Source: Cyanobacteria bacterium UBA7753 (GTDB taxonomy: Bacteria > Cyanobacteriota > Vampirovibrionia > Gastranaerophilales > Gastranaerophilaceae). From it: 19,121 nucleotides of DNA. The stretch is taken from NCBI GenBank assembly GCA_002481545.1, contig DLEF01000039.1:1-19121 (forward strand). The letters are read 5' to 3'. The position numbers and the translations under genes were made by a program. Positions 1 through 6,318 of the stretch are shown piece by piece; position 1 is the first letter of the stretch; every line of letters starts with the position of its first letter. The notes under the pieces were generated by a model. That model was not told the origin of the DNA, searched no databases, and was given only the letters and a program-made list of their open reading frames with translations.

Positions 1-110
1 CCTATCACGTCAGATTTGTAACCAGATATGGAAGATACTTTTTAAGGATTCTTTTGTAACAATTTCGTAATAATCAATAGAAATATCTACGACTTACGCG
101 GGGAAAGTAT
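1..110. other. Window-edge stretch, no gene resolved
   Basis: This edge of the window has no start codon, ribosome site or hairpin that I can support. Two plus-strand frames stay open from the edge and stop at 57-59 and 68-70. Either could be the last roughly 20 codons of a gene whose body lies upstream, but nothing in those few residues identifies it. Confidence 0.3.
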
Positions 111-128
111 GGTGCGATGTTTCGCACC
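111..128 (+). repeat. GGTGCG hairpin repeat, copy 1
   Basis: The 18-nt unit GGTGCGATGTTTCGCACC folds into a 7-bp stem (GGTGCGA/TCGCACC) with a TGTT loop. It is intergenic, and exact copies in either orientation lie at 211-228 and 3675-3692. The preceding AGTAT is shared with copy 2. This resembles a REP-type short palindromic repeat. Confidence 0.8.
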
Positions 129-210
129 AAATTCTTTACGTTGTTATTGTTTGTCTATATTTATATTATTTTTAAAATAAAATTTATCGTTTGATATTCA
201 ATAATGAAAC

Positions 211-228
211 GGTGCGAAACATCGCACC
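211..228 (-). repeat. GGTGCG hairpin repeat, copy 2 (inverted)
   Basis: This is an exact reverse complement of the copy at 111-128, and the match extends outward on the right to about 234 (AGTAT flank). The two copies form an inverted pair 82 nt apart, so they could also pair with each other. A 61-codon frame starting at 204 runs through this palindrome and is not considered a gene. Confidence 0.8.
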
Positions 229-373
229 ATACTCTTATACCCATCGAATATATTTTTTATGATAAAACTCTTTCACTTTGTGGTACTATATTATTAGATG
301 ACAACTTCATTAAACTGCCCTGTTTATATACAGGTGAATGTGTAGAAGTCGTCATTATTTTATCTCATAAATG

Positions 374-409
374 TAAAAGAGACTTATGACTATTCATAAG
401 TCTCTTTTA
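374..409. terminator. Bidirectional rho-independent terminator
   Basis: A perfect 16-bp stem (374-389 with 394-409) encloses a CTAT loop, with A-tracts and T-tracts at the two ends of the stem, so it can terminate in both directions. It lies 3' of the minus-strand SIMPL gene that ends at 448 and is its likely terminator. Confidence 0.85.
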
Positions 410-413
410 AACT

Positions 414-446
414 CTTAGCGCCTTAGTGCCCTACTGCCTTAGTATC
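414..446 (-). repeat. TAAGGC-type 3'-flank repeat, copy 1
   Basis: A 33-nt sequence starting 1 nt after the stop codon of the minus-strand gene at 448. It matches the sequence at 3559-3591 at 29 of 33 positions when read in the gene's direction. Internally it is a degenerate tandem of CTAAGGC-like units. Both copies follow a stop codon directly. Confidence 0.75.
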
Positions 447-447
447 C

Positions 448-1191
448 TTACTTAATATAGAAATCAGCATTTACTCTTGAATACAAAGTCTTAGTCCCGA
501 CTTCTATATTTACGCTGTTACCTTCGGCAGAGGCTGAGTCCATTGCTCCGACAGCTGCAGATTTTGCCATAAGCATCATTCTCGGGTAAGATGAACCGCC
601 TGACATTGAGCAGGAACCGTTTACATTTTTAATTCCAGTGATTACTCCGCCCAAAGCTGCTGCCATAGAATCAGCCTGTTTTCTTGCCTTTTTGGCTGTT
701 TCAGCCAACAGCTTGTTGCATTCATTGTCATACTTAGATACGGAATAAGATATGTTGTTTACGGCTGTCGCACCGTCAGCGGTTGCCGTATCAATCATCT
801 TTCCGACTTCCGTTATTTTCTTTGTATGGATTTTAACATTGTTTGTTACCTGATAATAGTCCAATGTTCTTTTGTTATTGTTGTTATATCTGTAAACAGG
901 ATTAGCACTGTAGTTTGATGTTTTTATGCTATCGCCGTTTGTCTGATCGATAGCTTTTTTCAAATCTTCGTAAACTTTGCCCGAAATTCTTTTGTTTTCC
1001 GCAACGGCTTTTTGCATAGAATCCTTTGAAGTTGTAACGACTTCTATACTGAAATCTACTCTGTCAGGGACAAGTTCAACTTCTGATGATACATTGACTG
1101 AAATATATCCTTGTTCAGGAACTGCCATAGCCTTGTTAACCCCGATTAACATAGTGAATACAGCCACTAATGCTATAATTGTCTTTTTCAT
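448..1191 (-). CDS. Secreted SIMPL-domain (DUF541) protein
   Basis: The 247-residue product begins with a classical signal peptide: KK, a hydrophobic core at residues 4-18, and a likely cut after AMA at about residue 23. The mature part has the DUF541/SIMPL pattern: an N-terminal strand ISVNVSSEVELVPD, a heptad-rich middle with many Lys and Asn, and the NISYSVSKYDNECNKLLAET stretch followed by a helix rich in Lys and Ala. Family members (such as YggE and BP26) are periplasmic or surface proteins of poorly defined role, often linked to stress or channel-like assemblies. The ATG has a GGAGG ribosome site 5 nt upstream (about 1197-1201). The gene stands alone, ending in the terminator at 374-409. 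Domain call is confident; the function is not. Confidence 0.85.
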   Translation of the reverse strand: MKKTIIALVAVFTMLIGVNKAMAVPEQGYISVNVSSEVELVPDRVDFSIEVVTTSKDSMQKAVAENKRISGKVYEDLKKAIDQTNGDSIKTSNYSANPVYRYNNNNKRTLDYYQVTNNVKIHTKKITEVGKMIDTATADGATAVNNISYSVSKYDNECNKLLAETAKKARKQADSMAAALGGVITGIKNVNGSCSMSGGSSYPRMMLMAKSAAVGAMDSASAEGNSVNIEVGTKTLYSRVNADFYIK

Positions 1192-1261
1192 AAATACCTC
1201 CGAAATTTATACCAATACTTTTCTATAAATATAACACAAACCTTTAAACAAATAATGTATC

Positions 1262-1280
1262 GGTGCGAAACATCACATCC
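1262..1280 (-). repeat. Decayed GGTGCG hairpin repeat, copy 3
   Basis: GGTGCGAAACATC matches copy 2 exactly, but the right arm is altered (ACATCC instead of GCACC) so the stem no longer closes. It has the same orientation as copy 2. Confidence 0.6.
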
Positions 1281-1300
1281 ATTCAAGTAAAAAATTATCA

Positions 1301-1320
1301 ACTCTGCACTTTTAACTTTG
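1301..1320 (-). repeat. AAAGTT repeat, copy 1 (inverted)
   Basis: This 20-nt sequence is the exact reverse complement of 3605-3624 (20 of 20 positions). It sits next to a GGTGCG remnant here, and next to intact GGTGCG hairpins at the other copy, so the two repeat types occur together. Confidence 0.75.
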
Positions 1321-1381
1321 CGCTCTATTAGTCGAAGGGATACTTTAATCTACCGAAATATACATTTACACATTTACCCCA

Positions 1382-1408
1382 AATAAAAAACCACTTTTGG
1401 AAAAGTGG
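1382..1408 (-). terminator. Rho-independent terminator of the minus-strand gene at 1482
   Basis: Read on the minus strand, CCACTTTT and AAAAGTGG form an 8-bp inverted repeat (about 7 bp usable stem, 4-nt loop) followed by TTTTTTATTT. It lies 74 nt past the stop of the upstream gene. Confidence 0.85.
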
Positions 1409-1416
1409 TGTGTGTG

Positions 1417-1451
1417 AAAAATTATAGGGAAAATTATAGGGAAAAATTATA
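1417..1451. repeat. Tandem repeat of about 12 bp
   Basis: AAAATTATAGGG occurs twice head to tail (1418-1429 and 1430-1441), then a third partial unit follows with one extra A. It lies between the stop codon at 1482 and the terminator, so it would be in the 3' untranslated part of that transcript. Confidence 0.7.
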
Positions 1452-1481
1452 TTTTAATCTTGTTTAAGGATATTTACTGCC

Positions 1482-2174
1482 TTATGAGAACAGTTTGAAT
1501 GTCCTTTCCGTATTGTCTTTCGCAACGGTTTTCAAAGTCTCGATTTCCTCTTTGCAGGCACTTCTTTCTGTTTCCAATGCTGCGAGGTCTGTATCGTACT
1601 TTTTATCCTTTGCATCAATACGTTTCATATCAGCTTCGTATTGAGCTTCAGCTTTTTTGAGGTTAGTTTCGTCGTCGATTTCTCTCAAACCGGTGTTAGT
1701 AGCAACGCTGGTAATTTCATTATCAATAAATTCGTTGAAATTAGTATCGGATGATTGTTTTTGTCCGCCGCTGTTTTTAGCAAGGACAAATACACCTGTT
1801 TTGAGTAAGTTTTCCAATACAGCACTTGTTAATTTACAATTAACAGTACCCATAGAAGTTGCATTATCGGCATTTTCTTGAAATTCACTATATGTTGTTG
1901 TTCCGCCGTTTTCAGTAACATAGTACAAGTGGAAACCTGCATTCGTTAAATCAGCGTAACTGCTAATATCTTTATAAGTTGTAGCACCATCGGTAGTGAT
2001 ACCTTTGTACTGCACTTTCAATGCATCAAGGGCATCTTCGTATTCTTCATAAACTTTATTGGATTCATTAGCCAACTGCAATTTCATTGCCTCCAATCTT
2101 TGAGCTTTATACTCAAGCTGGTGCATTCTTGCAGTGATATGAAGAAGTCTTGCTTGTGATGATGATAAACCCAT
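1482..2174 (-). CDS. Coiled-coil protein of the MGLSSSQARLL type, function unknown
   Basis: The product has 230 residues, no signal peptide and no membrane segment. Residues 1-55 are a charged helix opening with MGLSSSQARLL. A central part (about 58-155) is richer in Gly, Thr and Tyr and looks beta-containing. Residues 160-225 return to a heptad-like helix dense in Lys, Glu and Asp, ending NTERTFKLFS. Paired end helices round a central domain are seen in filament or needle-type proteins, but no family signature supports such a role. I recognise the opening and the ERxFKxF ending from uncharacterised Gastranaerophilales proteins. The ATG has an AAAGGA ribosome site 6 nt upstream, and the gene ends at the terminator 1382-1408. 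Real gene; unknown function. Confidence 0.8.
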   Translation of the reverse strand: MGLSSSQARLLHITARMHQLEYKAQRLEAMKLQLANESNKVYEEYEDALDALKVQYKGITTDGATTYKDISSYADLTNAGFHLYYVTENGGTTTYSEFQENADNATSMGTVNCKLTSAVLENLLKTGVFVLAKNSGGQKQSSDTNFNEFIDNEITSVATNTGLREIDDETNLKKAEAQYEADMKRIDAKDKKYDTDLAALETERSACKEEIETLKTVAKDNTERTFKLFS

Positions 2175-2295
2175 TTTAAGTCCTTTTTCGTTCCTGTGTC
2201 ATGCATGACGGCATTTTCAGTCAAAACTTTAGCTTTTTTATTCAATATTTTACAAAACTTTACATTCGGGTTTTAAGCAAAAGTTATTGATAGTG

Positions 2296-2301
2296 TATAA
2301 T
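2296..2301 (+). promoter_or_regulatory. Probable tyrS -10 box
   Basis: TATAAT preceded by TG (positions 2294-2295). A weak TTAAGC lies 17 bp upstream. Transcription would begin near 2308, giving a leader of about 27 nt that contains the AGGGGA ribosome site at 2323-2328. Confidence 0.55.
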
Positions 2302-2334
2302 TAAATATAAGAATATTTTTATAGGGGAATATTG

Positions 2335-3558
2335 ATGGGAATATATGAAGAATTAAAAGCGAGAGGGCTTATTGCTCAAGTAACGGATGAAGATAAGATT
2401 AGAGACTTAATAAATAAAGGCGGAGCAAAATTCTATATAGGGTTTGATCCGACGGCAGATTCGTTACATGTAGGGCATTTCATGGCACTATGCTTAATGA
2501 AAAGATTACAAATGGCAGGGAACAGACCTGTTGTATTAGTCGGCGGAGGAACGGGATATATCGGCGATCCTTCGGGACGTACGGATATGCGCTCCATGAT
2601 GACGCCTGAAACAATCCAACATAACTGCGAATGTTTCAAAAAACAAATGGAAAGATTTATCACTTTCGGCGACGACGCAGCAATAATGGTTAACAATGCC
2701 GACTGGCTTTTAAAACTAAATTATATAGAGCTTTTGAGAGATGTCGGAGCATGTTTCTCGGTAAATAACATGCTTAGAGCCGAATGCTACAAGCAAAGAA
2801 TGGCAAAAGGGTTAAGTTTCTTGGAATTTAACTATATGATTATGCAGGCATATGACTTCTTATATTTGCATAATCATTACGGATGTAATATGCAATTCGG
2901 AGGCGACGACCAATGGAGCAACATGCTTGCGGGAACAGAGCTCATAAGAAGAAAAACAGGCGATGACTCTTATGCAATGACAATAACACTTCTTTTAAAC
3001 AGCGAAGGAAAGAAAATGGGCAAAACTGCCAAAGGTGCTGTATGGTTAGATCCGAATAAGACGACTCCGTTTGAATTTTATCAATATTGGAGAAATGTTG
3101 ACGACGCTGACGTTATGAAATGTTTTAAGATGTTAACTTTCTTACCGATCGAACAAATAGAAGAGATGGAACACTGGGATGATTCGCGTATAAACGAAAA
3201 GAAAGAAATTTTGGCTTATCAGTTAACAGAACTTGTCCACGGAAAAGAAGAGGCAGACAAGGCAAAAGCAACTTCTAAATCAATCTTTTCAGGCGGCGGT
3301 GACAGCGAAAACATGCCAACGGCGGAAATCAGTGCCGACCTATTCAATGAGGATAAAATAACTGTCGTAAACCTCGTTGTAGCATGTGGATTTGCAGGCA
3401 GTAAAGGAGAAGCAAAACGTCTTATTCAACAAGGCGGAGTATCGGTTGATAACGAAGTTGTATCGGCGTTGGATAAAACCTTCACTAAAGATGAACTTTC
3501 AAAAGGTGTTGTAGTCAAGAAAGGGAAAAAACACTTTAAGAAAGCGGTGCTTAAGTAA
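2335..3558 (+). CDS. tyrS: Tyrosyl-tRNA synthetase
   Basis: This enzyme charges tRNA-Tyr with tyrosine using ATP. In the 407-residue protein the class I signature appears as HVGH at residues 45-48, after YIGFDPTADSL. The second ATP-binding loop is KMGKT at 227-231, and QFGGDDQWSN at 187-196 is the tyrosine-site region typical of TyrRS. Residues about 343-395 form a C-terminal S4 RNA-binding domain (KGEAKRLIQQGGVSVDN). Length and order match bacterial TyrS. I place the start at the ATG at 2335, seven bases after the GGGG of the ribosome site; an in-frame TTG three bases earlier is less likely. The gene is monocistronic, with a repeat island immediately after its stop. Confidence 0.96.
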   Translation: MGIYEELKARGLIAQVTDEDKIRDLINKGGAKFYIGFDPTADSLHVGHFMALCLMKRLQMAGNRPVVLVGGGTGYIGDPSGRTDMRSMMTPETIQHNCECFKKQMERFITFGDDAAIMVNNADWLLKLNYIELLRDVGACFSVNNMLRAECYKQRMAKGLSFLEFNYMIMQAYDFLYLHNHYGCNMQFGGDDQWSNMLAGTELIRRKTGDDSYAMTITLLLNSEGKKMGKTAKGAVWLDPNKTTPFEFYQYWRNVDDADVMKCFKMLTFLPIEQIEEMEHWDDSRINEKKEILAYQLTELVHGKEEADKAKATSKSIFSGGGDSENMPTAEISADLFNEDKITVVNLVVACGFAGSKGEAKRLIQQGGVSVDNEVVSALDKTFTKDELSKGVVVKKGKKHFKKAVLK

Positions 3559-3591
3559 GATACTAAGGCAGTAAGGGGCTAAGGCACTAAG
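3559..3591 (+). repeat. TAAGGC-type 3'-flank repeat, copy 2
   Basis: It begins at the base after the tyrS stop codon and matches 414-446 (inverted) at 29 of 33 positions. Each copy trails a different unrelated gene. Confidence 0.75.
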
Positions 3592-3604
3592 TTAGTACAA
3601 AGTT

Positions 3605-3652
3605 CAAAGTTAAAAGTGCAGAGTCAATGATAAACTTATAACTTTTAACTTT
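3605..3652 (+). repeat. AAAGTT repeat, copy 2, with its own inverted partner
   Basis: 3605-3624 is identical to the reverse complement of 1301-1320. Within this copy AAAGTTAAAAGT (3606-3617) is also complementary to ACTTTTAACTTT (3641-3652), so the unit can fold into a 12-bp stem. The mRNA of tyrS would carry it if transcription reads on. Confidence 0.7.
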
Positions 3653-3674
3653 TCACTCATAACTTGAGAAGTAG

Positions 3675-3692
3675 GGTGCGATGTTTCGCACC
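3675..3692 (+). repeat. GGTGCG hairpin repeat, copy 4
   Basis: Identical over all 18 nt to copy 1 and the exact inverse of copy 2. Confidence 0.8.
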
Positions 3693-3714
3693 AATTAAAA
3701 AATCGTAGAAGTAT

Positions 3715-3734
3715 GGTGCGGTCACTACCGCACC
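3715..3734 (+). repeat. GGTGCG hairpin repeat, copy 5 with compensatory change
   Basis: GGTGCGGT and ACCGCACC form an 8-bp stem with a CACT loop. Against the other copies the seventh stem pair changes from A-T to G-C on both sides, keeping the stem while the loop differs. The GTAT flank of copies 1 and 2 is present. It lies 31 nt before the galE start. Confidence 0.7.
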
Positions 3735-3764
3735 GACGAAATAAAATAAAAAGGAATATAAAAT

Positions 3765-4781
3765 ATGATATTAGTAACGGGCGGAGCAGGATACATAGGA
3801 AGTCATTGTGTGTTATCACTTCTTGAAAAAGGTGAAGACGTTGTCGTTTTTGACAGCTTAGAGCTCGGACACCAAGAAACTGTTGACACATTGAAGCTCA
3901 ACTTCCCTAAAAATTTTATTGATTTTATAAAAGGGAACCTGCAGAATTACGACGAAATTAATGAAGTTTTCAATCTCCATAAAATCGATGCGGTTGTCCA
4001 TTTTGCAGCATTCTCGCAAGTCGGAGAATCAGTAAAAAACCCGCAGAAATACTATTTCAATAATGTTTACGGCTCGTTAAACCTGTTCAAGGCTATGCTT
4101 GAACACGATGTCAAGAAGATTGTATTTTCATCTACTGCCGCAACATACGGCGAACCCGAATATATCCCAATAGATGAAAAACACCCTCAAAACCCAATCA
4201 ATCCGTACGGAAATACGAAATTAATGATTGAGCGTATTTTGGATGACTATGATAAGGCTTACGGACTAAAAAACGTACGTTTAAGATACTTTAACGTAGC
4301 GGGAGCGGATGAAAAAAGCAGAATAGGGGAATGGCATGAGCCTGAAACCCACTTAATCCCGAATATTTTAAAATCAACTTTCTCCGGCGGAAAAACCTTC
4401 CAAATGTTCGGAACGGATTACAATACCGTAGACGGAACATGCGTCAGAGATTATATCAATGTTGAGGACTTAATCAATGCCCACCTGTCGGCGTTGGATT
4501 ATTTGAATAACGGCGGAGAAACAAACTATTTTAACCTTGGCACAACCGACGGCAACAGTGTAAAACAGGTATTTACGGCATGCGAAAAAGTCACGGGCAA
4601 AGACATACCGGTAGAGGTAAAAGGCAGAAGAGCGGGCGATCCTGCAAGTCTTGTTGCCGACAACAAAAAAGCAAAAGAAGTCCTTAAATGGACTCCTGAC
4701 AAGACATTAGAAGACAGCGTAAAATCAGCTTACAAATGGGAAAAAGTATTGCAAGAACGACTCGAAAGACAGGCTAAATAA
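3765..4781 (+). CDS. galE: UDP-glucose 4-epimerase
   Basis: This enzyme interconverts UDP-glucose and UDP-galactose using bound NAD, in the cytoplasm. The 338-residue protein starts with the Rossmann motif GGAGYIGSH (residues 6-14). It carries the extended SDR active site: Ser/Thr in FSSTAATYGEP (121-131), and YxxxK as Tyr148 and Lys152 in NPYGNTK. RYFNVAGAD and the C-terminal substrate-binding part GRRAGDP are typical of GalE rather than of dehydratases. The ATG has an AAGGA ribosome site 9 nt upstream (3751-3755). It may act with Glf (17383-18480) to provide UDP-galactofuranose. Its stop codon directly abuts that of the convergent gene, leaving no room for a terminator between them. Confidence 0.94.
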   Translation: MILVTGGAGYIGSHCVLSLLEKGEDVVVFDSLELGHQETVDTLKLNFPKNFIDFIKGNLQNYDEINEVFNLHKIDAVVHFAAFSQVGESVKNPQKYYFNNVYGSLNLFKAMLEHDVKKIVFSSTAATYGEPEYIPIDEKHPQNPINPYGNTKLMIERILDDYDKAYGLKNVRLRYFNVAGADEKSRIGEWHEPETHLIPNILKSTFSGGKTFQMFGTDYNTVDGTCVRDYINVEDLINAHLSALDYLNNGGETNYFNLGTTDGNSVKQVFTACEKVTGKDIPVEVKGRRAGDPASLVADNKKAKEVLKWTPDKTLEDSVKSAYKWEKVLQERLERQAK

Positions 4782-5792
4782 TCAGTCGTCTTCTTTAATC
4801 ACTTTGAAACTCGGGCTGTTATGCAGTCCGCCGATTGTTGCAAACCTGTCTTCTTCGGCGAAATCTTCTATCAGCCTAAAAAAGTCTTTGATATACAGAT
4901 TTTTTGTATTGACGCATGTAAATCCGTTTTCTTCAAAATAGACTTTTTGAGCCTCGTTTGTATTAACATAATTTTTGAGTTTAACATACATCTTGAAATG
5001 TCGTGTACGTCTCAAGATTTCTCTTGTAGCAAAACTCAAAATCGTTTCAAAATCCACGTCATAGCCTATTGAATAGTTAAAATCGACAATGTAGTTTGTA
5101 TTATCGGCGGTTGCTATTTTAAAATATGCGATAATTCTTGATATATCGGAGTCTTCAACAACATATCTGTATTCCGTCGCATACCTTAAGCCCGACAGAT
5201 TGGATTCGTAAAACTCTTTTTCCTCTCTCAAAAGGGTAGGTTTATAGTATTGAATAACGGAGTCGTTATAAATATCTGCGACTTCTTTGACGTCGGAGTT
5301 TTTAAAGCGTCTGTACTTCATATTCCGTTTTTTCTTGAAACTCTGTTTTTTAGCCTCCCAAATCTGTTCATTTGCGCATTGTCTGAACCCGCATGAATTA
5401 ATCAATTTTTGGGAGAGTTCATAATATTTATCATCAACAAGAATAAAGAACGTATGCGCTCCCATAGCTCCATATTGGGATACAACAAATTCTATCAACT
5501 GTTGAGCGACTTCATAATGATTTTCGAGAAAAAACAGCTGTGAAATATTTATTTTATAAGGATTACCGCTGAAAGTATTAACTGTAATAAGCCCCAGTGT
5601 GCGTTTCCCTTCTGTCAAAAGGTAAGATTCACTGAATAATTTGTATTTAAGAGGCAGATAATATTGTAAATGCCCCGGCAGTCCGTGAGTCAAAATATCA
5701 ATAAAGAGGTTGTCATCCTCGGTATTCAAAAACGGGCGTAATTCCTTGAGTTTAGGCTTATCAAAAAAATTTAACTTCCGAATCTTACTCAT
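4782..5792 (-). CDS. Tandem GNAT-fold acetyltransferase-like protein
   Basis: The 336-residue product looks like two GNAT-type halves. The first (about 1-147) has the beta strand LGLITVNTF, the helix EVAQQLIEFVVSQYGAMGAHTF and the closing CGFRQCANEQIWEA. The second (about 157-300) starts MKYRRFKNSDVKEVADIYND, a common GNAT opening, and ends AQKVYFEENGFTCVNTKNLY, again the usual helix-then-strand end of the fold. The acetyl-CoA loop (Q/RxxGxG/A) is not clear in either half, so activity and substrate are uncertain. I choose the ATG at 5792. A longer frame begins at a TTG at 5846, but a promoter with -10 at 5799-5804 sits inside that extension and predicts transcription from the ATG itself. No ribosome site is present, consistent with a leaderless message. 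Confidence 0.65.
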   Translation of the reverse strand: MSKIRKLNFFDKPKLKELRPFLNTEDDNLFIDILTHGLPGHLQYYLPLKYKLFSESYLLTEGKRTLGLITVNTFSGNPYKINISQLFFLENHYEVAQQLIEFVVSQYGAMGAHTFFILVDDKYYELSQKLINSCGFRQCANEQIWEAKKQSFKKKRNMKYRRFKNSDVKEVADIYNDSVIQYYKPTLLREEKEFYESNLSGLRYATEYRYVVEDSDISRIIAYFKIATADNTNYIVDFNYSIGYDVDFETILSFATREILRRTRHFKMYVKLKNYVNTNEAQKVYFEENGFTCVNTKNLYIKDFFRLIEDFAEEDRFATIGGLHNSPSFKVIKEDD

Positions 5793-5798
5793 ATAGAA

Positions 5799-5827
5799 AT
5801 TATAGCGATTTTGCAAACAAAATTCAA
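5799..5827 (-). promoter_or_regulatory. Leaderless promoter of the GNAT gene
   Basis: TTGAAT (5822-5827), a 17-bp spacer, and TATAAT (5799-5804). Six bases later the ATG begins, so the predicted first transcribed base is the A of the start codon. Confidence 0.65.
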
Positions 5828-5847
5828 TATAAAAATTTGTACGCAAA

Positions 5848-6239
5848 ATAAATGTAGGATTAATTTGGGCGGATAATTTTATAAAAAAAGGTTATTAATA
5901 TATGTAAGGACAAACCCTCATCCTGCATTTGTACGGCTCCTATGTCGCCTACAACTGCTGTCCTTCCCCCAGAGGTGGAAGGGCTATAACCCCTCTACCT
6001 CTGTCTTGAAATAACTTTGTGCAAAAGACAGTCATTCGTTGAGGCTGTCGCCTGCTACTCATTATGTCTTTTGCTTACTGGTCGTTGCCGTCCGTTATTT
6101 CGCTGGGAGAGGGTAGAATTTGTTATATTTTGCGATAGCAAAATATTAGAAATTCGGGTGAGGGTTTGTCCGTTAGCCATATACTTTATTTAGATATTAT
6201 AAAAAATAAAATTTTTGTTTGAATTAATCCTACATTTAT
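5848..6239. mobile_element. MITE-like structured element with 18-bp terminal inverted repeats
   Basis: ATAAATGTAGGATTAATT at 5848-5865 is repeated perfectly in inverse at 6222-6239. If the repeat proper is taken as 15 bp (5851-5865 and 6222-6236), a TA dinucleotide flanks each end, as left by IS630/Tc1-mariner transposition. Further in are nested inverted pairs: 5908-5923 with 6156-6171 (one wobble), 6021-6030 with 6065-6074, plus hairpins at 5970-6003 and 6125-6146. The interior is more GC-rich than its flanks and has no credible reading frame. A non-autonomous transposon is the likeliest reading; a structured RNA is an alternative. It fills most of the gap 5793-6318. Confidence 0.6.
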
Positions 6240-6268
6240 CTATTGCATTATATTATTCAAACGCACTA

Positions 6269-6297
6269 TTCACTTATGCTGAAATTTATGATATACT
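6269..6297 (+). promoter_or_regulatory. Promoter of the motor-like operon
   Basis: TTCACT (6269-6274), a 17-bp spacer, and TATACT (6292-6297) with a TG one base upstream (6289-6290), an extended -10. The leader would be about 15 nt and includes the AGGAGA ribosome site at 6305-6310, eight bases before the ATG. Confidence 0.6.
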
Positions 6298-6318
6298 CGT
6301 AATCAGGAGAGTATAGCT

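Larger units (their letters stand above)
1192..1481. other. Intergenic region with repeat remnants and terminator
   Basis: No gene fits in these 290 bases. They hold a decayed GGTGCG hairpin (1262-1280), an inverted AAAGTT-type repeat (1301-1320), a minus-strand terminator (1382-1408) and a short tandem array (1417-1451). Confidence 0.6.

Noticed and set aside
204..389. 61-codon plus-strand frame
   Set aside because: It starts at the edge of a GGTGCG palindrome and ends inside the terminator stem. It lacks a ribosome site and recognisable sequence, so it is a chance frame.
1..450. CRISPR array
   Set aside because: The repeated palindromes are irregularly spaced, occur in both orientations and have no spacer-like units of constant length.
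5793..5846. TTG start for the GNAT gene
   Set aside because: The extension would contain the promoter of the gene itself; the inner ATG is better supported.
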